DNA of 64,000 nucleotides from Lachnoclostridium phytofermentans ISDg (GTDB lineage Bacteria; Bacillota; Clostridia; Lachnospirales; Lachnospiraceae): the NCBI RefSeq assembly GCF_000018685.1, contig NC_010001.1, positions 636,001 through 700,000 on the forward strand, given 5' to 3'. The position numbers were made by a program, and so were the translations under genes. The stretch's first letter is position 1, and every line of letters begins with the position of its first letter. The notes beneath the pieces were generated by a model. The model ran no database searches and had not been told where the DNA came from. It was given only the letters and a program-made list of their open reading frames with translations. Shown one piece after another: positions 43,533 to 52,260 of this stretch.

Positions 43533-44795
43533 ATGTCAGAATTATATGAGATAAAAGAAGAGCAAGAAAAAGTGATTCTAGTTGCAGTCAGCGAAAACGA
43601 TAATGATGATACTGAGGAATCATTGGATGAGCTTATGGAACTTGTAGATACTGCAGGAGCCGTAACCGTAGGAAGAATCACTCAAAATCGTGAGAAAATT
43701 CATCCTGGAACTTACGTTGGTAAGGGAAAGATAGAAGAAATCCGTCTTCTGATTGAACAGTTAGGTGCCACAGGAATTATCTGTGATGATGAATTATCTC
43801 CTGCTCAGTTAAGAAACCTTGAAGATGCACTACAGGCAAAAGTAATGGATCGTACTATGATTATACTAGATATCTTTGCCCAGCATGCAAGTACAAGAGA
43901 GGGTAAGATTCAAGTAGAATTAGCACAGCTAAAATACCGTGCTACTAGGTTAATTGGAATGAGAAACTCATTATCAAGATTAGGTGGTGGTATCGGTACA
44001 AGAGGTCCTGGAGAAAAGAAATTAGAGATTGATCGTCGTTTAATTAAAGATAGAATTGCTCAATTAAACCGGGAATTAGATGATATCAAGAGAAACAGAG
44101 AAGTTGCACGTTCTCTTCGTATGAAAAATCCTATTCCGGTGGTAGCAATTGTAGGTTATACCAACGCAGGAAAGTCTACGCTACTAAATCGCCTTACTGA
44201 GGCCGATGTGTTAGAGGCAAATATGCTATTTGCAACACTGGATCCCACCACTAGAAATCTTTCGCTAGAAAGTGGGCAGCAGGTATTGCTAACCGATACC
44301 GTTGGATTTATTAGAAAATTACCACACCATTTAATTGATGCGTTCCGTTCCACTTTAGAAGAAGCAAAGTATGCCGATATTATCATTCATGTTGTTGATG
44401 CTTCGAATCCTCAGGCTTATAAGCAAATGCATATTGTTTATGAAACATTAAAAAAGCTACAAGTAACAGATAAAACTGTTATTACGGTCTTTAATAAACA
44501 AGATCTTGTTCAAGAGGAAGAGCCAATGAAGGATTTAAAGGCAGATAAGACCGTAAAAATTTCCGCAAAGCAAGGCGTTGGTGTAGTAGAGCTTTTAGAT
44601 ATAATTGAAGAAGTATTAAGAGAGGCAAAGGTACTAATCGAGCATATCTTTTCTTACCAAGAAGCTGGGAGCATACAACTTATCCGTAAGTATGGACAGC
44701 TGTTAGAAGAGGAATATCAAGAAGGTGGCATTTTTGTAAAAGCCTATGTTCCAAAAGATATTGCAAACCAAATTGTATGGAGTAAACAAAGTTAA
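43533..44795 (+). CDS. hflX: GTPase HflX
   Basis: Ribosome-associated GTPase that splits stalled or heat-damaged ribosomes. 420 residues: N-terminal HflX domain with HPGTYVGKGKIEEI and the signature GGGIGTRGPGEKKLE, a coiled helix pair, then the G domain with GYTNAGKSTL (G1), DTVGFIRKLPHHL (G3) and NKQD (G4), and a C-terminal region. GGAGG lies 13 bases before the ATG, rather far. It may be co-transcribed with the TPR lipoprotein gene. Confidence 0.95.
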   Translation: MSELYEIKEEQEKVILVAVSENDNDDTEESLDELMELVDTAGAVTVGRITQNREKIHPGTYVGKGKIEEIRLLIEQLGATGIICDDELSPAQLRNLEDALQAKVMDRTMIILDIFAQHASTREGKIQVELAQLKYRATRLIGMRNSLSRLGGGIGTRGPGEKKLEIDRRLIKDRIAQLNRELDDIKRNREVARSLRMKNPIPVVAIVGYTNAGKSTLLNRLTEADVLEANMLFATLDPTTRNLSLESGQQVLLTDTVGFIRKLPHHLIDAFRSTLEEAKYADIIIHVVDASNPQAYKQMHIVYETLKKLQVTDKTVITVFNKQDLVQEEEPMKDLKADKTVKISAKQGVGVVELLDIIEEVLREAKVLIEHIFSYQEAGSIQLIRKYGQLLEEEYQEGGIFVKAYVPKDIANQIVWSKQS

Positions 44796-44861
44796 GCTTA
44801 AAACAATTATAGCAATAAATTTTTCATAATATTATAAAAATAGATTATATTGTGTTACGAA

Positions 44862-44929
44862 AAAAGTCCGTTAAGGAGCGAAACATAACGAAAACCGTGT
44901 GTTTAAGCTACTTTACGGACTTTTCTTTT
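44862..44929 (+). terminator. Terminator of hflX
   Basis: Stem AAAAGTCCGT / ACGGACTTTT with a 40-nt loop and a T-rich end. Confidence 0.75.
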
Positions 44930-44995
44930 GATACACACTTAAACACAATATGTAGTGGTAGGACTAAAATATCAAAATATATGTTGTAGTTAGCC

Positions 44996-45024
44996 TTGAC
45001 GTTGCTATTGCTTTCTGATAGAAT
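44996..45024 (+). promoter_or_regulatory. Promoter of nrdD
   Basis: TTGACG, 17-nt spacer, TAGAAT, about 35 bases before the ribosome binding site. No NrdR box pair was recognised. Confidence 0.7.
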
Positions 45025-45063
45025 TTATTATTGAACAATGTAGGTAGGAAGGGAGAAGTACAC

Positions 45064-47466
45064 ATGATTAAAGTTGTGAAACGGGATGGTGAAATAGCCG
45101 AATTTGCGCTTTCAAAAATCAGTAGTGCCATTGCAAAAGCATTCAATGCTACGCAAAAACTTTATAACGAGGATATCATTAATTTGTTGTCTTTGCGTGT
45201 TACATCAGATTTTCAAACCAAGTTGAAAGACAGTACGGTTACGGTAGAAGATATTCAAGATAGTGTGGAGCATGTTCTTGAGCAATCTGGATATACCGAT
45301 GTAGCAAAAGCCTATATTCTTTATCGTAAGAATAGGGAAAAAATACGTAATATGAAATCTACTATTTTAGATTACAAAGAAATTGTAGACATGTACGTGA
45401 AAGAGGAGGACTGGAGAGTAAAAGAAAACTCTACGGTTACTTACTCCGTTGGAGGATTAATTCTACATAATTCTGGAGCGATAACTGCAAACTATTGGTT
45501 GTCAGAGATTTATGATGAGGAAATTGCAAATGCCCATCGTAGCGCGGACATACACATTCATGATTTATCCATGTTAACAGGATATTGTGCGGGTTGGTCT
45601 TTAAAGCAACTAATTAAGGAAGGGCTTGGTGGTATTCCAGGTAAAATTACCTCATCTCCAGCAAAGCATCTTTCAACATTATGTAACCAGATGGTTAATT
45701 TCTTAGGTATTATGCAGAACGAATGGGCGGGAGCACAGGCTTTTTCTTCCTTTGATACTTACTTAGCTCCATTTGTAAAAGTAGATAATTTAAGTTATGA
45801 AGAAGTAAAGCAATGTATTCAATGCTTTATTTATGGAGTGAATACTCCTAGTCGTTGGGGAACACAAGCACCATTCTCCAATATCACGTTAGACTGGACA
45901 GTTCCAAATGATTTAGCGGAGCTGCCATGTATCGTCGGCGGAAAAGAGATGGAATTTAAATATAAGGATTGTAAGAAAGAGATGGATTTAGTAAACAAAG
46001 CCTTTATCGAAATTATGATTGAGGGTGATGCGAACGGACGTGGTTTTCAATATCCAATCCCTACTTACTCCATTACGAAAGATTTTGATTGGTCAGACAC
46101 AGAGAATAATCGATTATTATTTGAGATGACCGCAAAGTATGGTACCCCTTATTTCTCTAATTATATCAATTCGGATATGGAACCAAGTGATGTTCGTTCC
46201 ATGTGCTGCCGTCTAAGACTTGATTTACGTGAGTTACGTAAAAAGACGGGAGGTTTCTTTGGTAGTGGTGAAAGTACGGGTTCGGTAGGTGTAGTTACCA
46301 TTAATATGCCTCGTATTGCCTATGTATCAGCAAATGAAGCTGAATTTTATCAAAGACTTGACCGTATGATGGATATCTCTGCAAGATCGTTAAAGGTTAA
46401 GAGAAAAGTTATCACAAAACTATTAGAAGAAGGCTTATATCCATATACAAAACGTTATCTTGGAACCTTCGACAATCATTTCTCTACCATTGGACTTATT
46501 GGTATGAATGAGGTAGGACTAAATGCAAGATGGCTTGGAAAAGATATGACAGATAAGAAAACGCAGCAATTTTCTGTAGAAGTTTTAAATCATATGAGAG
46601 ATCGTCTTGGTGATTATCAGGTGGAATTCGGAGATTTATATAATCTAGAAGCAACACCAGCGGAATCAACCAGCTATCGTCTTGCAAAACATGATAGAAA
46701 ACGTTGGTCTGAAATTAGGACAGCTGGAAAAGAAGGAGATACCCCTTATTACACAAATAGTTCCCATCTTCCAGTAGAATACACGGATGATATTTTCTCT
46801 GCACTTGATGTCCAAGACCAATTGCAAACGTTATATACTTCTGGTACCGTATTCCATGCCTTCCTAGGTGAGAAATTACCGGATTGGGAAGCAGCGGCTA
46901 AATTAGTTCGTACGATTTCAGAAAACTATAAATTACCTTATTATACTATGTCACCAACCTATTCGATCTGTAAAAATCATGGATATATTAAAGGTGAAAG
47001 TTTTGTATGTCCAGAATGTGGTGAAAAAGCAGAGGTATATAGTAGAATTACAGGGTACTATAGACCAGTGCAAAACTGGAATGAAGGAAAATCACAGGAA
47101 TATAAAAATAGAATAGAGTACGATTTAGCTCATGCATTAAATACCGGTGATTTACTTAGTGCGAATAAAGGTATTGAGGAAGCTGCGGTTACATTAAATC
47201 TTGATGATAACGAGTCTTATCTATCAAACGACGGATGTTATTTATTTACTACAAAAACATGTCCAAATTGTAAATTAGCAAAAGGATATTTGGATGGTTA
47301 TAAATATCAAGTAATTGATGCTGAAGAAAATATGGAATTAGCAAAGCAGTATCATATTATGCAAGCACCAACTCTATTGGTTGTAAAAGAGGGTATCATG
47401 ACCAAATATGTGAATGCTTCGAACATTAAGCAATATGTAGATGCTGAAAGCGCATATGTTATATAA
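45064..47466 (+). CDS. nrdD: Anaerobic ribonucleoside-triphosphate reductase with fused glutaredoxin-like domain
   Basis: Class III enzyme making deoxyribonucleotides without oxygen. 800 residues: ATP-cone (1-about 90, KRDGEIAEF), the catalytic barrel, a zinc site formed by CKNH and CPEC, and the glycyl-radical loop RITGYYRPVQNW. After this usual end there are about 85 further residues forming a glutaredoxin/thioredoxin-like domain (YLFTTKTCPNCKLAKGYLDG, APTLLVVKEG) with a CPNC redox pair, likely the electron donor. I start at ATG 45064, eight bases after GGAG. The activase NrdG, often the next gene, is not here. Confidence 0.93.
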   Translation: MIKVVKRDGEIAEFALSKISSAIAKAFNATQKLYNEDIINLLSLRVTSDFQTKLKDSTVTVEDIQDSVEHVLEQSGYTDVAKAYILYRKNREKIRNMKSTILDYKEIVDMYVKEEDWRVKENSTVTYSVGGLILHNSGAITANYWLSEIYDEEIANAHRSADIHIHDLSMLTGYCAGWSLKQLIKEGLGGIPGKITSSPAKHLSTLCNQMVNFLGIMQNEWAGAQAFSSFDTYLAPFVKVDNLSYEEVKQCIQCFIYGVNTPSRWGTQAPFSNITLDWTVPNDLAELPCIVGGKEMEFKYKDCKKEMDLVNKAFIEIMIEGDANGRGFQYPIPTYSITKDFDWSDTENNRLLFEMTAKYGTPYFSNYINSDMEPSDVRSMCCRLRLDLRELRKKTGGFFGSGESTGSVGVVTINMPRIAYVSANEAEFYQRLDRMMDISARSLKVKRKVITKLLEEGLYPYTKRYLGTFDNHFSTIGLIGMNEVGLNARWLGKDMTDKKTQQFSVEVLNHMRDRLGDYQVEFGDLYNLEATPAESTSYRLAKHDRKRWSEIRTAGKEGDTPYYTNSSHLPVEYTDDIFSALDVQDQLQTLYTSGTVFHAFLGEKLPDWEAAAKLVRTISENYKLPYYTMSPTYSICKNHGYIKGESFVCPECGEKAEVYSRITGYYRPVQNWNEGKSQEYKNRIEYDLAHALNTGDLLSANKGIEEAAVTLNLDDNESYLSNDGCYLFTTKTCPNCKLAKGYLDGYKYQVIDAEENMELAKQYHIMQAPTLLVVKEGIMTKYVNASNIKQYVDAESAYVI

Positions 47467-47517
47467 TAATGACTTATCAACTAAGTAATAGAACGCATTG
47501 TTAGGATATGTTAGTTT

Positions 47518-47561
47518 AAAAGAAAGATACAATCATTTCATAGTGATTGTATCTTTCTTTT
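47518..47561 (+). terminator. Terminator of nrdD
   Basis: Perfect 18-bp stem AAAAGAAAGATACAATCA and its complement with an 8-nt loop. Confidence 0.85.
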
Positions 47562-47696
47562 AAAATTTACGAGGAAATTGCGTTGTAATTAGCTATAAAT
47601 GGAAAACTCTCCGAGGGATGCTTAGAGTAATGAAGTGAATTTGTTAACTAATCGGCTAATAATGTTACTCTTATAGGCCAAAAGTCACAGAAAAAA

Positions 47697-47724
47697 TTGA
47701 TTTTTATTTTTCGTATGTTATAAT
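47697..47724 (+). promoter_or_regulatory. Promoter of the GGDEF gene
   Basis: TTGATT, 16-nt spacer, TATAAT. The remainder of 47562-47807 shows no gene. Confidence 0.65.
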
Positions 47725-47807
47725 AAGGAAGGATAAGAAAGAAAATTCCAGTGCATTTTTTACAAATTTGGCTATTTTGTAATATCATTATCCCTAAGAG
47801 GTGAATT

Positions 47808-49622
47808 ATGGAAGATAATAAAATACTGACAAGAGCATATGTAGGATGTGCTACCTTCGATAGTGACTTTCGTATCAGGGTAGGAGATGAAGGCATCTAT
47901 CGAATTATAGATGAAGGAAAATGCTATCCTTATTCTCTTCTTCTGTTAATACATAATGAGGAACAGGAAGACTTTTGCATCGCTGTTCAGAATTTAAAGG
48001 AAAATGAAGTGCATAGTGGTACCTTTCATATTCGTCTTGAGGATGGGAAGTTCTATGTTGTGTATTATGTCGTAGAAAATCAGGGGATTCAATACATGGA
48101 CGAAGAGTTATATCAAATACGTCTATATAATATAAAGGCATTTCATCAAGTAATAACGAAACAAGAGAATGAGATTATGGATTATCGGACCATATTAAGT
48201 TTAACTAATAATCTTTATTTTTCTTATGATATGAATACAACAAATTTTACATATTATTGGATGAGTGGGAATCAAGAGGTAATAGTCGCACAACAGCCTC
48301 TTCTTTTATGGAAAAAAGAAGTATTAGATAATGGTTATGTAAAAGAGCAGGAAAAAGCCATTTTCGGTAGTATGTGTGAAGATTTAATGGCGGGAACATC
48401 GAACTTTTATTACCAACTTATCAATAGCATCTTAACAAATGGAAAAGAAGTAGTTCGTTGGGTTATTCGAGGTTGCGCAGTTCATGAAAGAATGAAGTTG
48501 GATAGAATTGTTGGTGTTATAGAAATTGAGAAGTTAACGAAGGATGTACAAGAGAATTTCTTTTATGACCTAATGAATCGGGATGCTCTTACAGGCTTAT
48601 TGAATAAGAGAGCTATAACTCAGCTTGCTGAGCAAAAGATCCAATATACTGGTAAGGATAAGTTCCGCTTTTTAATCTTAGATGTTGATAACTTTAAAAC
48701 GATTAATGATTCCTATGGACATATGGTTGGTGATGAGGCTATCGTAAGAGTAGCCAATATTGTAAAAAAGATGGTTGGCGATCATGGGGTTGTTGGAAGA
48801 ATAGGTGGAGATGAATTATTTGCTATCTTAGATAATGTGGACGATGAAAAGAGCCTAAGAAATGTATTAAAGGCAATACGAGAAAATGTTGCTTATGCTT
48901 ACGTTGGTTCTGAAAACAATATCCATATCACATGTTCCATGGGTTGTGCAGAATATCCTACCGATGGGGTATCCTATAAGGAACTTTTTCAGAAGGCAGA
49001 CTATAGTTTATACCTTGCTAAGGAAAAGGGGAAAAACCGTTATATCATCTATAATCCTTTAAAACATGGTGAAGTAAGTTGCAAGTTCCCGAATGCTATC
49101 CTTGGAATGGAGATAGCTTTTGCAGGATGTAGTAATACGAATCTTTTTTCAAACATGATGCAATCTTTATATGAAATGCGTAAAGATGGAATAGAAGAGG
49201 TATTCTGTCAGTTAGGAGAATTATATCAGTTTGAAAAGATAAATGTTTATTATGGAAGAGAATTGCCATTGATTATTCAATGGGGGAAAATCAATTCGGA
49301 AGATAAGAATGCAAAATATTTGTTAGAACAAGGATATCAGAAGAACTTTTCTGCAAATGGTGTTATTGTATTAGAAAATATGAATATCAGTAAATCGTTG
49401 CAGGCTTATCAAATTTTTATGAAGCAAAATTTAACATTTGTTATGCAAATTATGATAAAAAAGGAAAACAATATTTTGGGTTTAATCTCCTTAGAAAGAA
49501 AGGTAAAAAAATCTAAGATGTCAGTAGTTGATATTAACAATTTAGAGCTATTATGCCGCCTGATAGGAAATATAGTTCTAGATACAACACCTGATAGAAA
49601 TGTAATTCTAGATACAATTTAA
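47808..49622 (+). CDS. Diguanylate cyclase (GGDEF domain)
   Basis: 604 residues, no membrane helix. A sensory region with PAS-like features (about 1-255), a GGDEF domain (about 258-420; RDALTGLLNKRA, LDVDNFKTINDSYGHMVGD, active site RIGGDEL, and the end YLAKEKGKNRY), and a C-terminal GAF-like domain (about 425-600). The active loop reads GGDEL, a variant still compatible with activity. No RxxD inhibitory site is seen before it. It would make cyclic di-GMP, opposing the HD-GYP protein at 16.7 kb. GAGGTG precedes the ATG. Confidence 0.9.
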   Translation: MEDNKILTRAYVGCATFDSDFRIRVGDEGIYRIIDEGKCYPYSLLLLIHNEEQEDFCIAVQNLKENEVHSGTFHIRLEDGKFYVVYYVVENQGIQYMDEELYQIRLYNIKAFHQVITKQENEIMDYRTILSLTNNLYFSYDMNTTNFTYYWMSGNQEVIVAQQPLLLWKKEVLDNGYVKEQEKAIFGSMCEDLMAGTSNFYYQLINSILTNGKEVVRWVIRGCAVHERMKLDRIVGVIEIEKLTKDVQENFFYDLMNRDALTGLLNKRAITQLAEQKIQYTGKDKFRFLILDVDNFKTINDSYGHMVGDEAIVRVANIVKKMVGDHGVVGRIGGDELFAILDNVDDEKSLRNVLKAIRENVAYAYVGSENNIHITCSMGCAEYPTDGVSYKELFQKADYSLYLAKEKGKNRYIIYNPLKHGEVSCKFPNAILGMEIAFAGCSNTNLFSNMMQSLYEMRKDGIEEVFCQLGELYQFEKINVYYGRELPLIIQWGKINSEDKNAKYLLEQGYQKNFSANGVIVLENMNISKSLQAYQIFMKQNLTFVMQIMIKKENNILGLISLERKVKKSKMSVVDINNLELLCRLIGNIVLDTTPDRNVILDTI

Positions 49623-49627
49623 CCCAG

Positions 49628-49714
49628 CAAGCAAGTCTAACCCCCACTTCTATGCGAAGCGTAAGCAGGGTTAGACTTTGCTTGTTTCAGTAGGAAAATA
49701 AGCTCCCACTGAAA
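49628..49714. other. Two strong stem-loops upstream of ilvE
   Basis: First stem CAAGCAAGTCTAACCC paired with GGGTTAGACTTTGCTTG (49628-49684, one bulge), probably ending the GGDEF transcript; second stem TTTCAGT / ACTGAAA (49685-49714). Further imperfect inverted repeats (GTTACG/CGTAAC) lie at about 49736-49767. Confidence 0.6.
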
Positions 49715-49856
49715 TAGTAACGTAGTTTCTAATGGGTTACGAGTAAGTAGCGTTTTGATAGCGTAACTGACATGAGAATTACGAGTATTCTTTGACGTTC
49801 ATACGATAAAAAAAGGTAGAAAATAGAAATGAATTAGTTGGTTTATGAAATAGTAC

Positions 49857-49885
49857 TTGAAAATTAACGGATGAAAGTCTAATAT
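49857..49885 (+). promoter_or_regulatory. Promoter of ilvE
   Basis: TTGAAA, 17-nt spacer, TAATAT, 52 bases before the start codon. No T-box sequence was found between it and the gene. Confidence 0.55.
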
Positions 49886-49937
49886 ATTATAAAACGCAGC
49901 GTTTTAAGGGAAAATACGTAGAAAGAAGGATGTACAG

Positions 49938-51008
49938 ATGCTGAATATCAGATATGAGAAAACAACTGCACCTAAGGAACTTCCTGCAGCTGACAATCCA
50001 TTAAAATTTGGTACTATATTTACCGATCATATGTTTCTTATGGATTATGAAGAAGGTAAGGGTTGGCACGACGCTCGAATTGTTCCTTATGGACCAATTT
50101 CATTAGAACCATCCGCTATGGTATTTCACTATGGTCAGGAGATGTTTGAAGGATTAAAAGCATATAAGACAGAGGATGGAAGAACTTTATTATTCCGTCC
50201 AAATAAAAATGCAGAACGTGCAAATAACAGTAATAAGAGACTTTGTATCCCAACGATACCAGAAGAAGATTTTGCCCAGGCGGTAAAGGCTATGGTAAAG
50301 ATGGATGAAAGATGGATACCTACAAAGCCGGGCACTTCCCTTTATATTCGTCCTTTTGTAATTGCAACAGATCCATTCCTTGGGGTGCGTCCATCCAATC
50401 GTTATCTTTTTGCTGTGATTTTATCCCCAGTTGGTGCTTATTATCCAGAAGGATTAAATCCTGTGAAGATTTGGATTGAGGATGAATATGTCAGAGCCAT
50501 CAAAGGAGGAATCGGAGAAGCAAAAACAGGTGGTAACTATGTAGCGTCTTTGGCTTCTCAGGTAAAAGCTCATGAAGAAGGATATTCTCAGGTGTTATGG
50601 TTAGACGGTAAGGAAAGAAAATATATCGAAGAAGTTGGTGCAATGAATATTTTCTTTAAAATTAATGGTAAAGTGCTAACACCAGAGTTAAATGGTAGTA
50701 TTTTACCAGGTGTAACCAGAGACTCCGTAATTTCGTTATGCAAACATTGGAACGTTCCAGTTGAGGAAAGAAGAATTTCCGTTGAAGAACTCTATGAAGC
50801 AGGTAAAGACGGTAGTTTAGAAGAAGTGTTTGGTACTGGAACTGCTGCAGTTATTTCACCGGTGGGACACCTTCGTTTTGAAGATCATGTATTAATGGTT
50901 GGAGATGGTGGTATCGGAGAGTTTAGTCAAAAAATATATGATACGATAACCGGTATCCAATTAGGGAAAGTCGAAGATACTCTTGGGTGGACTGTGGAAG
51001 TAGTGTAA
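49938..51008 (+). CDS. ilvE: Branched-chain amino acid aminotransferase
   Basis: PLP enzyme interconverting leucine, isoleucine and valine with their 2-keto acids. 356 residues, the length of the BCAT group II (ilvE) type: FHYGQEMFEGLKAYKTEDG, the PLP Lys in GEAKTGGNYVAS, EVGAMNIFF and LPGVTRDS with the phosphate-cup GTGTAAVISP. AAGGATG precedes the ATG. Single-gene unit with its own promoter and a strong terminator. Confidence 0.95.
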   Translation: MLNIRYEKTTAPKELPAADNPLKFGTIFTDHMFLMDYEEGKGWHDARIVPYGPISLEPSAMVFHYGQEMFEGLKAYKTEDGRTLLFRPNKNAERANNSNKRLCIPTIPEEDFAQAVKAMVKMDERWIPTKPGTSLYIRPFVIATDPFLGVRPSNRYLFAVILSPVGAYYPEGLNPVKIWIEDEYVRAIKGGIGEAKTGGNYVASLASQVKAHEEGYSQVLWLDGKERKYIEEVGAMNIFFKINGKVLTPELNGSILPGVTRDSVISLCKHWNVPVEERRISVEELYEAGKDGSLEEVFGTGTAAVISPVGHLRFEDHVLMVGDGGIGEFSQKIYDTITGIQLGKVEDTLGWTVEVV

Positions 51009-51029
51009 AAAATCTAGACTTTTCAAAGG

Positions 51030-51087
51030 AAAGGCATTGGAAAATTAACCAGTATGCGTTGGTTAATTTTTCAACTGCCTTTTTTTA
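51030..51087 (+). terminator. Terminator of ilvE
   Basis: Two-part stem: AAAGGCA / TGCCTTT outside, AAAATTAACC / GGTTAATTTT inside, followed by seven T. Confidence 0.95.
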
Positions 51088-51148
51088 TGGAATGTTATAC
51101 AATACATATGGCATAGATTATATGGTAACAAACGATTTGGAGCATAAT

Positions 51149-52120
51149 ATGAAAGACAAGATTATCATGTTAGTATTGTTACTAATCTTCCTATCTCTCA
51201 TTGGTAGGTTGTTCTATGATAAAGCAAATGAAGAGGCTACAGCAGGTATTATTGGGAAAGTAGAGTATGTATCGCTCGATGAGTTGGCCCTTTTTGTTAC
51301 TTTAGAAAATGAGGTACAGCTTAATAAACAAGGAATGGTTTGGATGGATGGAAGTAGTATATGGGATCATGACATCACTGCTAGTATTACTGTAGAAAGT
51401 GGTTATGTAAGTGATGGGGATTTAAGCAGGGAACCTGACTATGTACATCATTATCCCAACTTATATGCGAAATCAGAAGCGGATTATAAATCACCTACGG
51501 ATGGCAGGAAAGTCTGTTTTTTAACATTTGATGATGGACCAAGTGCAAATACCTTAAAGGTACTTGATGTACTTGATGAGAAGAAGATTAAAGCTACCTT
51601 TTTTGTTATAGGAGAGGAAATTAATAAAGAAAATGCCAATATATTAAAAGAAGTAGTAAAACGAGGTCATCTCATTGGTGTACATACTCATGTTCATGAT
51701 TATAATAAAATTTATAAGTCGGTTGACTCTTTCTTAAAGGATTATGATAAGGCATTTCAAAAAATTGAAGAAGTCACTGGAGTACGTCCATATATTTATC
51801 GATTCCCAGGAGGAAGTTATAATCATTACCTAAAGAGAATAAGAAAAGAGCTAGTCGCTGAAATGACAAGAAGAGGTTTTACCTATTATGATTGGAATGT
51901 TAGTGGGGAAGATTCGGTAGGTTCTCCTACTGCATATTCTATCAAAAAAAATATAAGCAGAGATTTGAATCGGTATCGGTGTCCAGTGGTTTTGTTACAT
52001 GATGGTCAAACGAATCCATTAACAGCAAAGGTATTGGGTGGGGTAATCGACTATATTGAGTCAAAGGGATATGAATTTGATACCTTAGATCATAGAGAAC
52101 CTTGTCAATTTAGGTGGTAG
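51149..52120 (+). CDS. Polysaccharide deacetylase (NodB domain), membrane-anchored
   Basis: 323 residues. An N-terminal membrane helix (about 4-24) anchors it outside the cell, a 90-residue linker follows, then a NodB domain: TFDDGPS (metal Asp pair), HTHVHDY (metal His), RFPGGSYN, YYDWNVSGEDS and LLHDG. It removes acetyl groups from peptidoglycan or another glycan. The frame is open back to 50987, overlapping ilvE and its terminator, but ATG 51149 has GGAG six bases upstream and begins directly before the helix, so I take that start. Confidence 0.92.
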   Translation: MKDKIIMLVLLLIFLSLIGRLFYDKANEEATAGIIGKVEYVSLDELALFVTLENEVQLNKQGMVWMDGSSIWDHDITASITVESGYVSDGDLSREPDYVHHYPNLYAKSEADYKSPTDGRKVCFLTFDDGPSANTLKVLDVLDEKKIKATFFVIGEEINKENANILKEVVKRGHLIGVHTHVHDYNKIYKSVDSFLKDYDKAFQKIEEVTGVRPYIYRFPGGSYNHYLKRIRKELVAEMTRRGFTYYDWNVSGEDSVGSPTAYSIKKNISRDLNRYRCPVVLLHDGQTNPLTAKVLGGVIDYIESKGYEFDTLDHREPCQFRW

Positions 52121-52131
52121 AGTAACGGTAG

Positions 52132-52200
52132 AAAAAGGGCTTTTGCGTATAAGATTATGCTTTAAAATAGCAGTTAATCTTACACGTAAAAGCCCTTTTT
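52132..52200. terminator. Bidirectional terminator between deacetylase and sleC-like genes
   Basis: Long stem AAAAAGGGCTTTT / AAAAGCCCTTTTT with further pairing TAAGATTA / TAATCTTA; both strands end in T. Confidence 0.9.
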
Positions 52201-52260
52201 ATAACAAGTGGTATAAAGTTCATACACTTGTTTGGTTGAATAAGAAAGAGGTATACCTAA

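Noticed and set aside
49623..49937. T-box riboswitch before ilvE
   Set aside because: No AGGGTGGNACCGCG-like T-box sequence is present in the leader.
50987..51148. 54-residue extension of the polysaccharide deacetylase
   Set aside because: It would overlap ilvE and its terminator hairpin; the ATG at 51149 has a proper site and starts just before the membrane helix.
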